DNA of 64,000 nt from Pararhodonellum marinum (GCF_015354735.1 NZ_JACEFJ010000002.1:248001-312000); one strand, 5' to 3'; counted from the stretch's first letter, positions 1-8,854 are shown. Translations and numbers: made by a program. The notes: generated by a model not told the origin, from the sequence alone.

Positions 1-4
1 TATA

Positions 5-1084
5 TTGGACCGTGGAGATGATCAAACGGCATACATATGGAATGCCAATCTGGACTTTACTTGGTTATCCTATTCCGTATTTGACCCCAAGTTTGGAGGC
101 TTGTCCATCAGCCTGAGGGACCGGATAAACCAGAGAAGCCTTATTCCCAACGAATTCTTGGGTGTGCTGTTTTTCGGTACCAACTCTCCGGCCTTTGAAG
201 AATTGACTCCAGACCAAAGACTATCCATTGGAAATGGAACCCAAACCCAGTACACTCACTTGAGGGAACTGACACTGAGTTATGCACGCAGTATAGTCAA
301 GCAGGAAAATTTTTCCATTGACCTCGGAGCAACTTTCTCCAAAATCTGGGGTGTAGGTTATTTTGACAGTTACATTGATAACCAAAGGTTGCGGGGAGGC
401 TCCTCATTTTCTGCTTTCTATGATGTAGATTATAGTAGTGTTTCTTCCAGTCTTGAGAACATCAGTGGAGGTCTTTTAGATACTTCTGGAGGTGGTTTTC
501 TTTTGGATCTTGGGGTGGATATGAAAGTAAAAGGATTAGGGCGATTCAGTGCATCGATCCTTGACATTGGAAGCATGAATTGGAATGATAACATCACAGT
601 GGCGGACGCCGATTTTGAAACAGTTTTGGGTGGGGTGGGTGATGGGATCATTCAAAATTATTCCATCATTGAAAACCTGGACCGGCTTTACGATGCCTCC
701 AACCACCAACCTGGACCTGCATTTACTTCTCCATTTGCCACCAAGTTAAGACTCAATACACTCTTTTATCTAGGGCCTTCCATGAACATCAGTACGGATT
801 TTATGATTCCACTTCGGTCGTTTGATAACGAACTCCCTATGTTTTACAACCCAGCCTTCTATTCAGGCTATTTCAACTGGTCCCCCCTTGACGGCATAGT
901 CAATCTTAGCGCAGGGGTGTTTTATGGCGCTGAAGTCAATTTCAGGATACCCGTGGGTGTTTCCATAGGTCTTACAGAATCCTTATTTGTGTCATTGGCC
1001 GTAAACGACATCAATACCATTTTCCTCAGAGGTATTGACCCTTTTGCCGGCGTGTCCATCAATTTTATGAATATAAAATATTAA
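5..1084 (+). CDS. Outer-membrane beta-barrel protein, 5' end cut off (DUF5723-like)
   Basis: The reading frame is open at the left window edge and the first codon seen (TTG) is unlikely to be the true start, so this is a C-terminal part of about 359 residues. The protein consists of alternating polar and aromatic strands, with repeated GLGRFSASILDIGS-like segments and a C-terminal strand ending in an aromatic residue, as in outer-membrane barrels. It resembles the large Bacteroidota DUF5723-type surface proteins, a judgement made on overall pattern only. It converges with the TonB receptor gene, 22 bp away, with no clear terminator between them. Confidence 0.6.
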   Translation: MDRGDDQTAYIWNANLDFTWLSYSVFDPKFGGLSISLRDRINQRSLIPNEFLGVLFFGTNSPAFEELTPDQRLSIGNGTQTQYTHLRELTLSYARSIVKQENFSIDLGATFSKIWGVGYFDSYIDNQRLRGGSSFSAFYDVDYSSVSSSLENISGGLLDTSGGGFLLDLGVDMKVKGLGRFSASILDIGSMNWNDNITVADADFETVLGGVGDGIIQNYSIIENLDRLYDASNHQPGPAFTSPFATKLRLNTLFYLGPSMNISTDFMIPLRSFDNELPMFYNPAFYSGYFNWSPLDGIVNLSAGVFYGAEVNFRIPVGVSIGLTESLFVSLAVNDINTIFLRGIDPFAGVSINFMNIKY

Positions 1085-1106
1085 AAAGTGACAGCTTGAC
1101 GAATTC

Positions 1107-3356
1107 TTAATACCTAAAAGCCAATTTAATCCCCCCAAACCAATTTCTGCCTGGCGCAGGTTGAAAATACCTGCCCCCAAAGGCATTGAGGTCATTGCCT
1201 AGACTATAGGTCTCGTCCAAAAGATTTTCCAATCCGGTATATACCTCAAAATCCAACTTGGCAGCAACTGTACTTCTCCAACCCAACCTGGTACTGATCA
1301 GATTATAGGCATCCTGATACACCGTATTGCCGTCGTTGAGCGGTATTTCATCTACAAACTGATGGGTAAAATTCAGGTATATACCAGATCGGTTGCTCAA
1401 ATCTACTTGGTTTACCAGGGTATTGGGTGCCACACCAGTAAGTTGGTTTCCTGTAAAATCCTCTCCTCCTCTTTCATAATCACTGAATTGGAAGTAATGC
1501 CCGGTAAACGCATGGGTGATCTTGAGTTGATTGATAAAGGCACCCTGCTGCTGAATAAGCAAATAATCCAGTTGAACTTCGATGCCCTTTTGGTCTGTGG
1601 CACCAGCATTTCTAAACAATACGACTCCCTGTTCATTGGTAAATGTTGTAATTGTTTCATCTAGCTGAAAATAAAAAGCACTTGCATCTAAATTAACTCT
1701 GCTATTGATGAAAACAGCCCTGTATCCGAGTTCATAGTTAATGCCCTTTTCAGCTTCCAATTCCAAGTTAACACTTCCTTCGTTGGTCCTAACCTCATCA
1801 ATGGTTGGTGGTGAAAATCCTGAACTGATACTTCCATGCACCGCTGATTGCTGATTAAGCTGATAGGCCAAAGCCACTCTGGGAATTACAATGGGATCAA
1901 ATCTGCGGCTGTTGAATGCTGGTTCGTTGGGCCCGGCATCTATGGATCTATCAATATCGAATCTGGAATAATTTTGACTAAGCCCCACAGTAAGCAGGGT
2001 TTTGGGAGAAACCTCGAGTTCCAACTGTTGAAACAAAAAGCCTTGGGTAGTGACCAAATCATCACTGAACCTGACCGTATCTGCAAGTCCATTTCGATTT
2101 CCAAAATTTTGAGCCAAGGTTTTTCCGTATTGGAATTCCCCACCCAGTAATACCCGCACAGGCATTCGACCCCATTGGTCATTCCAAACAAATTTGGTCC
2201 TACCTCCATATCCAAAGGCAGTTTCCTTTTTGTAGTCTAGAATAAAGGGATTTTCAAATTCAGTAGTCTGAAGATAAAGAGAAGTGATATTGTCAATTTT
2301 TGGAGTGATCGCATATTCATGAGAAATGGCCCCAATCATTGATTTCTGAGCTATGGAACTGTTTTGTTCTTCAGATCCAGGTCTAGCCTGCCGAGGGTTT
2401 TCGTCAAACTGACTTTGGTTTAGAGCTCCCGGAATCTGGTAGTCCAAGTCCGAATAAAGCAACTGTGTAGAAATGCGTTGCCTGTCAGAAGGAAAAAAGT
2501 GTCCTGCCATTTGGAATACCTGACGGTCCACGGCACTGTGGTCCCTATACCCATCACTTTTTTGGCTGACATAGGAGGCGCTGAAGGCGGCTTTTTCCAA
2601 CTGTTGATCCATACCGATTCTGTATCGGACCAATCCAAATTCTCCGATTCCCAATTCTGTGGATATCTTGTTTTCAGGTACTGTTTGCCGACTTTGAAAA
2701 CTGATGACCCCTCCATTACCTGCTCCATAAATGCTGCCTGCTGGGCCTTTGATGATTTCGGTCTGTTGGATATTGGAAAGGTCCAGGATATTGAGAGGGG
2801 TGGTGCCGTCTGGGGAAGTGAAAGGAATATCATTCCAATAAACTTTTACATTTCTTACACCGAAAGGTGATCTAAGAGAACTGCCTCGAATAGAGATCCT
2901 ATAACTTGCTGGAGCCCTTTCTTCCACCCTTACCCCTGCCTGAGTATTGAAGGCATTTACAATGGAGGCTTCATTGAACCTAAAAAGGGCTTCTTCCGGG
3001 ATGCGGGCAATGGAAGCTGCCTGCTGAAAAAGTGGTCTTTCTGAATCAAAACCAGACACCACCACCTCCGCCAAAGTATTGAACTTTTTATCTAATTTAA
3101 CCAATATGGTGTTGCTGCCATCCAACACCAGGACTTTTCGGTCATAAGAAACATGTGAGAACACAAGGGTAGCATTTGCCGGCAAATCCAAAGATAATTT
3201 ACCTTCTGCATCAGTGATGCCCTTAGAACCTTCATTGGATTGGACCACTACTCCTGGTATACCAGACTGGCTTTGGCTATCTTGAACCATCAATTGGGTC
3301 TGTCCACGCAAGGACAATGGCACCAATAAAAATATAAGGCAATAAATACGGTACAT
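1107..3356 (-). CDS. TonB-dependent outer-membrane receptor
   Basis: A 749-residue protein with a signal peptide (residues 1-18, ending LSLRGQ), then a carboxypeptidase-regulatory-like domain (about 20-95, with the GKLSLDLPANATLVFSHVSY pattern), a plug domain (about 95-220, ending in the IIKGPAGSIYGAGNGGV signature) and a 22-strand barrel ending in the aromatic FRY. The family imports siderophores, vitamins or oligosaccharides using TonB energy. Length and the RISIRGSSLRSPFGVRNVKVYWNDIP plug resemble FecA/iron-type receptors more than SusC, and no susD gene adjoins it, so metal-chelate uptake is the better guess. It is divergent from the fucosidase gene across 120 bp. The substrate is not determinable here. 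Confidence 0.9.
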   Translation of the reverse strand: MYRIYCLIFLLVPLSLRGQTQLMVQDSQSQSGIPGVVVQSNEGSKGITDAEGKLSLDLPANATLVFSHVSYDRKVLVLDGSNTILVKLDKKFNTLAEVVVSGFDSERPLFQQAASIARIPEEALFRFNEASIVNAFNTQAGVRVEERAPASYRISIRGSSLRSPFGVRNVKVYWNDIPFTSPDGTTPLNILDLSNIQQTEIIKGPAGSIYGAGNGGVISFQSRQTVPENKISTELGIGEFGLVRYRIGMDQQLEKAAFSASYVSQKSDGYRDHSAVDRQVFQMAGHFFPSDRQRISTQLLYSDLDYQIPGALNQSQFDENPRQARPGSEEQNSSIAQKSMIGAISHEYAITPKIDNITSLYLQTTEFENPFILDYKKETAFGYGGRTKFVWNDQWGRMPVRVLLGGEFQYGKTLAQNFGNRNGLADTVRFSDDLVTTQGFLFQQLELEVSPKTLLTVGLSQNYSRFDIDRSIDAGPNEPAFNSRRFDPIVIPRVALAYQLNQQSAVHGSISSGFSPPTIDEVRTNEGSVNLELEAEKGINYELGYRAVFINSRVNLDASAFYFQLDETITTFTNEQGVVLFRNAGATDQKGIEVQLDYLLIQQQGAFINQLKITHAFTGHYFQFSDYERGGEDFTGNQLTGVAPNTLVNQVDLSNRSGIYLNFTHQFVDEIPLNDGNTVYQDAYNLISTRLGWRSTVAAKLDFEVYTGLENLLDETYSLGNDLNAFGGRYFQPAPGRNWFGGIKLAFRY

Positions 3357-3443
3357 GATCAGGACAATTTTTGTAAAAATACCAAATTTCCATGGCCTAT
3401 TGCCTTATTATATGATCAGTGGTATCCTATTTTTACTGTGTCA

Positions 3444-3451
3444 TATTTTTG
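3444..3451 (+). promoter_or_regulatory. Possible Bacteroidota -7 promoter element
   Basis: TATTTTTG matches the Bacteroidota -7 consensus TAnnTTTG exactly and lies 26 bases upstream of the fucosidase ATG. No good TTTG is visible at -33, so the assignment rests on one element. Confidence 0.3.
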
Positions 3452-3476
3452 TTAATTTCAGTTTTAAATCTCCCTT

Positions 3477-5537
3477 ATGAAAACCCAGTTTTATTTTACA
3501 TTGTTTTTGACAAAAATGGTATTGCTGGGATGTCAATCCCCTCACCAAAACCCTCCAGATCCCGTTCACCCTATACCATCGGAGCGACAAATGAACTGGC
3601 AGGAATTGGAATTTTATGCTTTTGTCCACTTCAATATGAATACCTTTTCGGACATGGAATGGGGGATGGGCGATGAGTCTCCCAAACAATTTAATCCCAC
3701 TGAATTAGATACAAAACAATGGGCTAGGGTTGTCAAAGAGGCTGGAATGACAGGCATCATCATCACGGCCAAGCACCATGACGGTTTTTGCCTTTGGCCC
3801 TCGAAATATACTGAGCATTCTGTCAAGAATGCTCCATGGAAGGATGGAAAGGGTGATTTGATCCAAGAATTGGCCGAATCCTGCAAAGAGTATGGCCTTA
3901 AAATGGGCATTTATTATTCTCCTTGGGACCGCAATCATGCGGAATATGGCCAACCTGAGTACCTCCTATACATGCGAAATCAGCTTACTGAACTTTTGAC
4001 AGAGTATGGGGAGGTGTTTGAAGTGTGGTTTGATGGGGCAAACGGTGGTACCGGTTTTTATGGAGGAGCCAATGAAGACAGACGGGTAGACAAGAGGAGT
4101 TATTATGATTGGGAGAAAACGATTGAACTGGTCAGGGAACTGCAACCCGATGCGGTCATCTTTGGTGATGCAGGTCCGGATGTCCGCTGGGTAGGTAACG
4201 AACATGGCCACGCCTATCGCACCACCTGGTCTAATCTGATGAGGGATTCCGTATACGCGGGCATGCCTGAATATGCGGAATTATATGCCACAGGGCAGGA
4301 AAATGGAACGCATTGGGTGCCTGCGGAAGCTGATGTATCCATCCGGCCAGGCTGGTATTACCATGCATATGAAGACCACAAAGTTAAATCATTAGCAGAG
4401 TTATTGGACATTTACTACCTGAGCATTGGACAAAATGCCTCCTTGCTACTCAACTTTCCTGTGGATAAAAGAGGTTTGATCCATGAAAATGACGTGATTC
4501 AGATTCAACAATTGAGTGCGAAAATCAAAGAGGATTTTGCTGAAGACCTTGCCTTACTTGCAAAACTTACCACGGAGGAATACCAAAGGAACGGGCATCC
4601 AGCAAAAAATGTGATCGATACTAACCCCAATACCTATTGGAAGGCTGAAATCGGTACCTCTTTGATTTTACAATTTGAAAATCCCGTTTCCTTCAATCGG
4701 TTTTTGGTTCAGGAACATGTTCCCTTGGGCCAAAGGGTTAAATCCTTCTCGGTGGAGGTATTGAGTGATGACGAATGGATCAGCGTAGCGGAGGAAACAA
4801 CTGTTGGTTATAAACGAATTTTAAGATTATCGGATCAAACCACTACAGCAGTTAGATTCACCGTTACCGATGCCAAGGCGATTCCGTTAATTTCCCGGAT
4901 TTCTCTTTATAAGGCTCCCAAATTGGTCACGCCACCAATTCTCAGCAGGAATGTGGCAGGGTATATCCAGGTAGAAGTTCCGGATAAAAATGTTGCAGTT
5001 TATTACACCATTGACGGTCAAGACCCTGATGAAAACAGTACCCCATTTGAAGGCCCTTTTCTTTTGGAAAAACCTGCCATGGTAAAGGCGATTTCCATAG
5101 ATAAGGAAACTGAGGGAAAAAAGAGCGAAATAAGCATGGCTTTTTTTGACCTTTCCAAAGCCAAATGGAAGGTAATTACAAATGATCCTGATGGGAAAAA
5201 GGCAATAGATGAGGATGAAAAGTCCTACTTTACAAGTAAACAGGGTAAGATCGACATAGATTTAGGAGAAAACCTAACACTCATTGGTTTTACTTACCTT
5301 CCCATGCAGCACCGCTACATGACTGGAATTATCCAAAACTACGAATTTCATGTCAGCCAGAATGGAGATCAATGGGAAAAGGTGGCAGAAGGGGAATTTG
5401 GAAACATTGCCAACAGCCCTATTGAACAGGAAGTGAAGTTTTCAAAAATCAATGCCCGATATATCCGGCTTTTAGCCAGGAGGACACTGGATGGCCAAGC
5501 GCCTTCCTTTGGTGAAATTGGCATTAGAACGGAATGA
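3477..5537 (+). CDS. Alpha-L-fucosidase, GH29, multidomain lipoprotein
   Basis: This 686-residue secreted enzyme hydrolyses terminal alpha-L-fucose from glycans. A lipoprotein signal ends in LLGC (Cys19), so it is probably lipid-anchored. Residues about 35-340 form the GH29 barrel: the HFNMNTF, TAKHHDGFCLWPS and GIYYSPWD motifs are present and FEVWFDGANGG supplies the expected nucleophile Asp186. An F5/8-type C (CBM32-like) domain follows (about 365-480), then a chitobiase-type C-terminal domain with YYTIDGQDP (about 490-550), then a second discoidin-like domain to the C-terminus. The retaining mechanism is known for the family. The domain boundaries are read by eye. Confidence 0.93.
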   Translation: MKTQFYFTLFLTKMVLLGCQSPHQNPPDPVHPIPSERQMNWQELEFYAFVHFNMNTFSDMEWGMGDESPKQFNPTELDTKQWARVVKEAGMTGIIITAKHHDGFCLWPSKYTEHSVKNAPWKDGKGDLIQELAESCKEYGLKMGIYYSPWDRNHAEYGQPEYLLYMRNQLTELLTEYGEVFEVWFDGANGGTGFYGGANEDRRVDKRSYYDWEKTIELVRELQPDAVIFGDAGPDVRWVGNEHGHAYRTTWSNLMRDSVYAGMPEYAELYATGQENGTHWVPAEADVSIRPGWYYHAYEDHKVKSLAELLDIYYLSIGQNASLLLNFPVDKRGLIHENDVIQIQQLSAKIKEDFAEDLALLAKLTTEEYQRNGHPAKNVIDTNPNTYWKAEIGTSLILQFENPVSFNRFLVQEHVPLGQRVKSFSVEVLSDDEWISVAEETTVGYKRILRLSDQTTTAVRFTVTDAKAIPLISRISLYKAPKLVTPPILSRNVAGYIQVEVPDKNVAVYYTIDGQDPDENSTPFEGPFLLEKPAMVKAISIDKETEGKKSEISMAFFDLSKAKWKVITNDPDGKKAIDEDEKSYFTSKQGKIDIDLGENLTLIGFTYLPMQHRYMTGIIQNYEFHVSQNGDQWEKVAEGEFGNIANSPIEQEVKFSKINARYIRLLARRTLDGQAPSFGEIGIRTE

Positions 5538-5553
5538 GTCAAATCAGTAATCC

Positions 5554-5709
5554 ATGAACCTAAAAAAGATCATAAAATTCAAATTAGGCGGAGAATTATG
5601 GGAGGTTCCCCTAGGGGTTTTGATCCTGTTTTTTTCAATCGCAGTCCTGCTGATGCTATTGGGTGCTTATTTCGGTTTTAATATTGGGGAAAATCAATTC
5701 AGTCCTTAA
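5554..5709 (+). CDS. Small single-pass membrane protein, 51 aa
   Basis: ATG at 5554 opens a 51-codon frame 16 bp after the fucosidase stop. The peptide starts MNLKKIIKFKLGGELWEVPL, continues with one strongly hydrophobic helix (about residues 20-42, VLILFFSIAVLLMLLGAYFGF) and ends in a short polar tail. A positively charged N-terminus before a clean membrane helix argues for a real small membrane protein rather than chance. Its stop overlaps the stop of the convergent DUF3127 gene by 4 bases. Function is unknown; it may be co-transcribed with the fucosidase. Confidence 0.55.
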   Translation: MNLKKIIKFKLGGELWEVPLGVLILFFSIAVLLMLLGAYFGFNIGENQFSP

Positions 5710-6062
5710 AAAGGGAGGACATCATCTTCACTTTCTTCACTGAAAGAAGTGACATCAGGCATGGCAGAGGGATGCTGAGGGGTAGAAGTAGCTCCTGACA
5801 TTTTATCAACTTTCCAAGCCTTCACATCAGTGTACCATTTTCCGTTGTATTCACGACTTTCCACCTCTATTCCTGCGGTAATTTCATCCCCTTCCTGAAT
5901 GTCAAACTGGTCAATTTTATCTCCCCAAACTGCTAAACATACCTTTTTTGGATAGGTTCCTGCTGTTTCAAGAATATACTCTTTCTTCCTCCAGGTGTTT
6001 CCGTTTCTGGAATTACCTGATTGCTCGGCATTTATCTGTATGATTTTTCCACTGATTTCCAT
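5706..6062 (-). CDS. DUF3127 domain protein (OB-fold, SSB-like tail)
   Basis: A 118-residue protein with a single predicted OB-fold-like domain (about residues 1-85; strands such as MEISGKIIQINAEQ, YILETAG, KKVCLAVWGD and EIEVESREYNGKWYTDVKAWKV) recognisable as DUF3127, a family common in Bacteroidota and often found with DNA-replication functions. A low-complexity linker follows, and the protein ends in the acidic tip DDVLPF, which strongly resembles the SSB C-terminal tip DDDIPF that recruits partner proteins. Single-strand nucleic-acid binding is therefore inferred, not shown. Confidence 0.8.
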   Translation of the reverse strand: MEISGKIIQINAEQSGNSRNGNTWRKKEYILETAGTYPKKVCLAVWGDKIDQFDIQEGDEITAGIEVESREYNGKWYTDVKAWKVDKMSGATSTPQHPSAMPDVTSFSEESEDDVLPF

Positions 6063-6156
6063 GTATATGATCGGTTGATGATTTCTATCTACGAAGGTAA
6101 TTATATCAGGCCAAAAAGCCAGATCCTTTTGGATTTCTCACCTCAAGAGCCAAATA

Positions 6157-6900
6157 TTACTGTGCCACGTTAGCGATGGGACGATGTGCAAAATGAAAAA
6201 ACCGGAATTCAAACAACCTCTGCTCTACCGGTACCCTAAACACCATGGCATCGGAGGCTTCAATTCTCGGAAACACCACCTTACCGGCCAAGAAATTCCC
6301 AGGGAATATGGAGGTCTTTCTGAGAACAGCCTCTCTGTAATAAGCCCTTTGGTCATGGAGATTGTAATGCCTATTGGCATGATTTTGCATGGAGCCTTCA
6401 TGATTGATCTGACGATCAATGCTGCTTTCGTATATTGGGGTGGCATCCACACCTGAGGCCAATGCGGTTGCTGAAGCGGCTACTTCTGAGAAAGCCAATA
6501 TCGCATTGCTGGTCTGAGCATTTCTTTCTTGTGCCCAATTTCTAGAGATGGCCATTTCCAAATCCAAGATCGTAGATTCCGGGTCCACGGCTCTTTGAAC
6601 AGGCCTCCCACCATTATCCATTTCATATTGAACTGAAAAATCAAGGGGATCAATCATGATGCTTTCATCTGAAAAATTATAAACTTCAAAATTCATGATA
6701 ATGTGATCCTGAGTGCTTTCTTCAAAAGCAATTTTCACCGTGTAGGCCTCATCCCCTTGGCTGGTGAATGCCCTTCCCTGATCCCAAAAGGCTATGTCGG
6801 ATTCATCAGGAGTTAGCCGGCTAATGGTATATGGGCTCGCACAAGATAGCAGCAAACCCAAAGCAAACACTGCATAGAATAGCTTTCTCATAAATGACAA
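6157..6900 (-). CDS. Hypothetical lipoprotein, 247 aa
   Basis: A lipoprotein signal with LLLSC (Cys20) precedes a beta-rich region (about residues 50-110) of an immunoglobulin-like type (VKIAFEESTQDHIIMNFEVYNFSDES). A helical, Ala-rich stretch (about 115-150) and a C-terminal beta region (FPRIEASDAMVFRVPVEQRLFEFRF) follow. I do not recognise a named family. It stands alone between the DUF3127 gene and a divergent small-peptide gene. It is probably anchored in the inner leaflet of the outer membrane. Confidence 0.7.
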   Translation of the reverse strand: MSFMRKLFYAVFALGLLLSCASPYTISRLTPDESDIAFWDQGRAFTSQGDEAYTVKIAFEESTQDHIIMNFEVYNFSDESIMIDPLDFSVQYEMDNGGRPVQRAVDPESTILDLEMAISRNWAQERNAQTSNAILAFSEVAASATALASGVDATPIYESSIDRQINHEGSMQNHANRHYNLHDQRAYYREAVLRKTSIFPGNFLAGKVVFPRIEASDAMVFRVPVEQRLFEFRFFHFAHRPIANVAQ

Positions 6901-6994
6901 GTTTAAAACCTACTTTTGTAAACGGCAATTTTGGTTGAACGGTTGCCACTTAAATCCATTAATTTATTTTAACTTTAGCTTAAAACCAGATCCA

Positions 6995-7150
6995 ATGGCG
7001 AAGGAATCAAGTCAACCGAAAATAATCCCTAAAAAATTGATCAAGGACCAAGAAATCCCCAGTGATTTTGGTGGTTTTCCTAATGATATTTCCCTTACGC
7101 AAAATGTAGGATGCGGAGGAAAAAGACCAAAAAAAGAAATCAAGAATTAA
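6995..7150 (+). CDS. Small 51-aa protein with C-terminal GCGG motif
   Basis: The in-frame ATG at 6995 gives 51 residues: a charged N-terminal half rich in Lys and Pro, then QEIPSDFGGFPNDISL, then a single Cys in NVGCGGKRPKK. It has no membrane segment. It stops 11 bp before the flavoprotein gene at 7162, so the two are very probably co-transcribed. The shape (leader-like N-terminus, short Gly/Cys core) resembles a peptide substrate, but it could equally be an accessory protein. I do not recognise a family. An upstream ATG at 6935 in the same frame would add 20 hydrophobic and aromatic residues and seems less likely. Confidence 0.5.
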   Translation: MAKESSQPKIIPKKLIKDQEIPSDFGGFPNDISLTQNVGCGGKRPKKEIKN

Positions 7151-7161
7151 ATAAATGTTCC

Positions 7162-7836
7162 ATGAAAAGAGATATTGATGGATTTCCGTACCAATCTTAC
7201 ATCAGACCATTGGTAAATGAAAATGAGCTCATGGTTCGGAGCGAACAGTTTTACCAGGAAATGGATAGCCGAAGGACTGTCAGAGAATTTTCGGATCGGC
7301 CTGTTTCATTGGATGTGGTAAAAAACCTGCTAAAAACAGCGGGAACGGCACCTTCTGGCGCCCACAAACAACCCTGGACATTCTGTGTGGTTTCAAATCC
7401 TGATTTGAAGAAAAAAATACGCGAAGCAGCAGAAGCTGAAGAGCGTAAAAACTATGAAGAAAGGATGAATGCGGCTTGGATACAGGATTTGAAACCTTTA
7501 GGAACCAATTGGGAAAAACCTTTCTTAGAGATGGCTCCACACCTGATTGCGATCTTCAAAAAAACCTATGGTAAGGAAGGAGATCACAAGGTACAACACT
7601 ATTACGTGAATGAATCCGTGGGTCTTGCTACGGGATTTTTATTGGCGGCTATCCATCAAGCGGGCTTGGTGGCCTTGACCCATACCCCGAGTCCCATGAA
7701 TTTCCTTTCAAAAATCCTTGAAAGACCGGAAAATGAAAAACCATATTTACTTATTCCCATCGGTTATCCTCTTCCAGAAACCTTTGTTCCCGCTCTTCAA
7801 AGAAAACCACTGGAAGAAATCGCTGTTTTTTACTAA
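7162..7836 (+). CDS. Nitroreductase-fold flavoprotein, iodotyrosine deiodinase homologue
   Basis: A 224-residue FMN protein of the nitroreductase superfamily (SRRTVREFSDRPV, TAPSGAHKQPW). It aligns closely with animal iodotyrosine deiodinase: MNAAWIQDLKPLGTNW, HYYVNESVGLATGFLLAAIHQAGL and the C-terminal RKPLEEI block. The three residues that clamp the zwitterion of halotyrosine in the human enzyme (Glu157, Tyr161, Lys182) have counterparts at Glu94, Tyr98 and Lys119 with identical spacing. Reductive dehalogenation of halotyrosines is therefore likely. The start at 7162 is preferred because it leaves the 51-aa gene intact; an earlier in-frame start at 7111 would overlap that gene. Confidence 0.85.
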   Translation: MKRDIDGFPYQSYIRPLVNENELMVRSEQFYQEMDSRRTVREFSDRPVSLDVVKNLLKTAGTAPSGAHKQPWTFCVVSNPDLKKKIREAAEAEERKNYEERMNAAWIQDLKPLGTNWEKPFLEMAPHLIAIFKKTYGKEGDHKVQHYYVNESVGLATGFLLAAIHQAGLVALTHTPSPMNFLSKILERPENEKPYLLIPIGYPLPETFVPALQRKPLEEIAVFY

Positions 7837-7889
7837 AGCTTTTTTTGGCATTATTTTTATCAATGTAATTCTAAAAAATTTTTGTACCG

Positions 7890-8738
7890 ATGAAAAAAAT
7901 CACTAAACCGTTAACTATTTACTGTGTATCAGTATTTCTGGCATTGTTGAGTTGCAAAAATGAAAATGAGGTACCCAGAAATGAAGTTGATTTGGATGCG
8001 GCTCAAGAAAAGTCTGAAACAATGGCCATGTATGAGGATGCGGATTATGTTACTTTCCGAGCTATACAGGAATCAGAGCCATCCGGAAGGATGGGTGAAT
8101 TATTGAATGCTGATTGGTGTCCTGAAGCCGAGGTGAATTTGAATGGGCAGATAAAAACCATCTTGGTGGATTTTGGCGATGGTTGCCTCAGCCCAAATGG
8201 TACCCAGAGAAAAGGTAAGGTTAAAATTACCTACACTGGCTTGTATTGGATGCCAGGAACTTTAATCACTACCACTTTTGAAGGATATGAAGTAAATGGA
8301 AAAAAAATTGAGGGGATCCGGAAGGTAACCAATGAAAGTGTGGATATCATGGCCAAAACTATGGTTTTTTCTTCGGTACTGGAATCCGGCAAGGTAACTT
8401 GGGAGGATGGATCATCGACAACCATTGCTTGGAACCATCAGAGAAAAGTATTTTTGGGAACCCAACCTACCGAAAACAAGTATGAAATTGAAGGCACTTC
8501 AGAAGGAATTACCAGGATTGGGATTCCATACCAATCAGAAATCCTAGAACCTTTGATTTACTTTCAAAGCTGTATAAACAGTGGCAATTGGATCCCTAGT
8601 GAAGGGAAGATCGCAATTGATTTGGAAACCGCCCAACCCACAGGGGAAATTCAAGTGGACTATGGCAATGGTTCCTGTGATCGCACAGTTACCATATCCT
8701 ACAATGGCGAAAATAAATTGATTTCCTTGAACATTTAA
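7890..8738 (+). CDS. Hypothetical lipoprotein, 282 aa
   Basis: The signal peptide ends in ALLSC (about Cys22), giving a lipoprotein. The mature part is beta-rich, with two similar regions containing VDFGDGCLSPNGTQRKGKVKITYTG and VDYGNGSCDRTVTISYNG, so an internal duplication is likely. In each, a Cys lies next to a D/N-G pair. The family is not recognised, though such proteins are common in Cyclobacteriaceae. A strong bidirectional terminator follows, so the gene forms its own unit or ends the one that begins at 6995. Confidence 0.7.
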   Translation: MKKITKPLTIYCVSVFLALLSCKNENEVPRNEVDLDAAQEKSETMAMYEDADYVTFRAIQESEPSGRMGELLNADWCPEAEVNLNGQIKTILVDFGDGCLSPNGTQRKGKVKITYTGLYWMPGTLITTTFEGYEVNGKKIEGIRKVTNESVDIMAKTMVFSSVLESGKVTWEDGSSTTIAWNHQRKVFLGTQPTENKYEIEGTSEGITRIGIPYQSEILEPLIYFQSCINSGNWIPSEGKIAIDLETAQPTGEIQVDYGNGSCDRTVTISYNGENKLISLNI

Positions 8739-8765
8739 GGAAAAAGTAATACCGATAGCCATAGA

Positions 8766-8796
8766 AAAAGCGGTCCGATCATGGACCGCTTTTTTT
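8766..8796. terminator. Bidirectional intrinsic terminator
   Basis: A perfect 7-bp stem GCGGTCC / GGACCGC (8770-8776 and 8783-8789) has a 6-base loop, is preceded by an A-run and is followed by seven T. It can stop transcription from the lipoprotein gene on the left and from the convergent MscS gene on the right. Confidence 0.85.
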
Positions 8797-8854
8797 ATCG
8801 CACAAATTTAATTCTTGACCCTAAAAAAGTCACTTTTAGTCACCGATTTAGCTT

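Noticed and set aside
2420-2870. Long frames on both strands inside the TonB receptor gene
   Set aside because: They are out-of-frame shadows of a well-supported receptor gene.
7111-7161. Earlier start for the deiodinase-like gene
   Set aside because: It would overlap the 51-aa gene and adds a Lys/Arg-rich stretch (MRRKKTKKRNQE) that is only that gene's end read in another frame.
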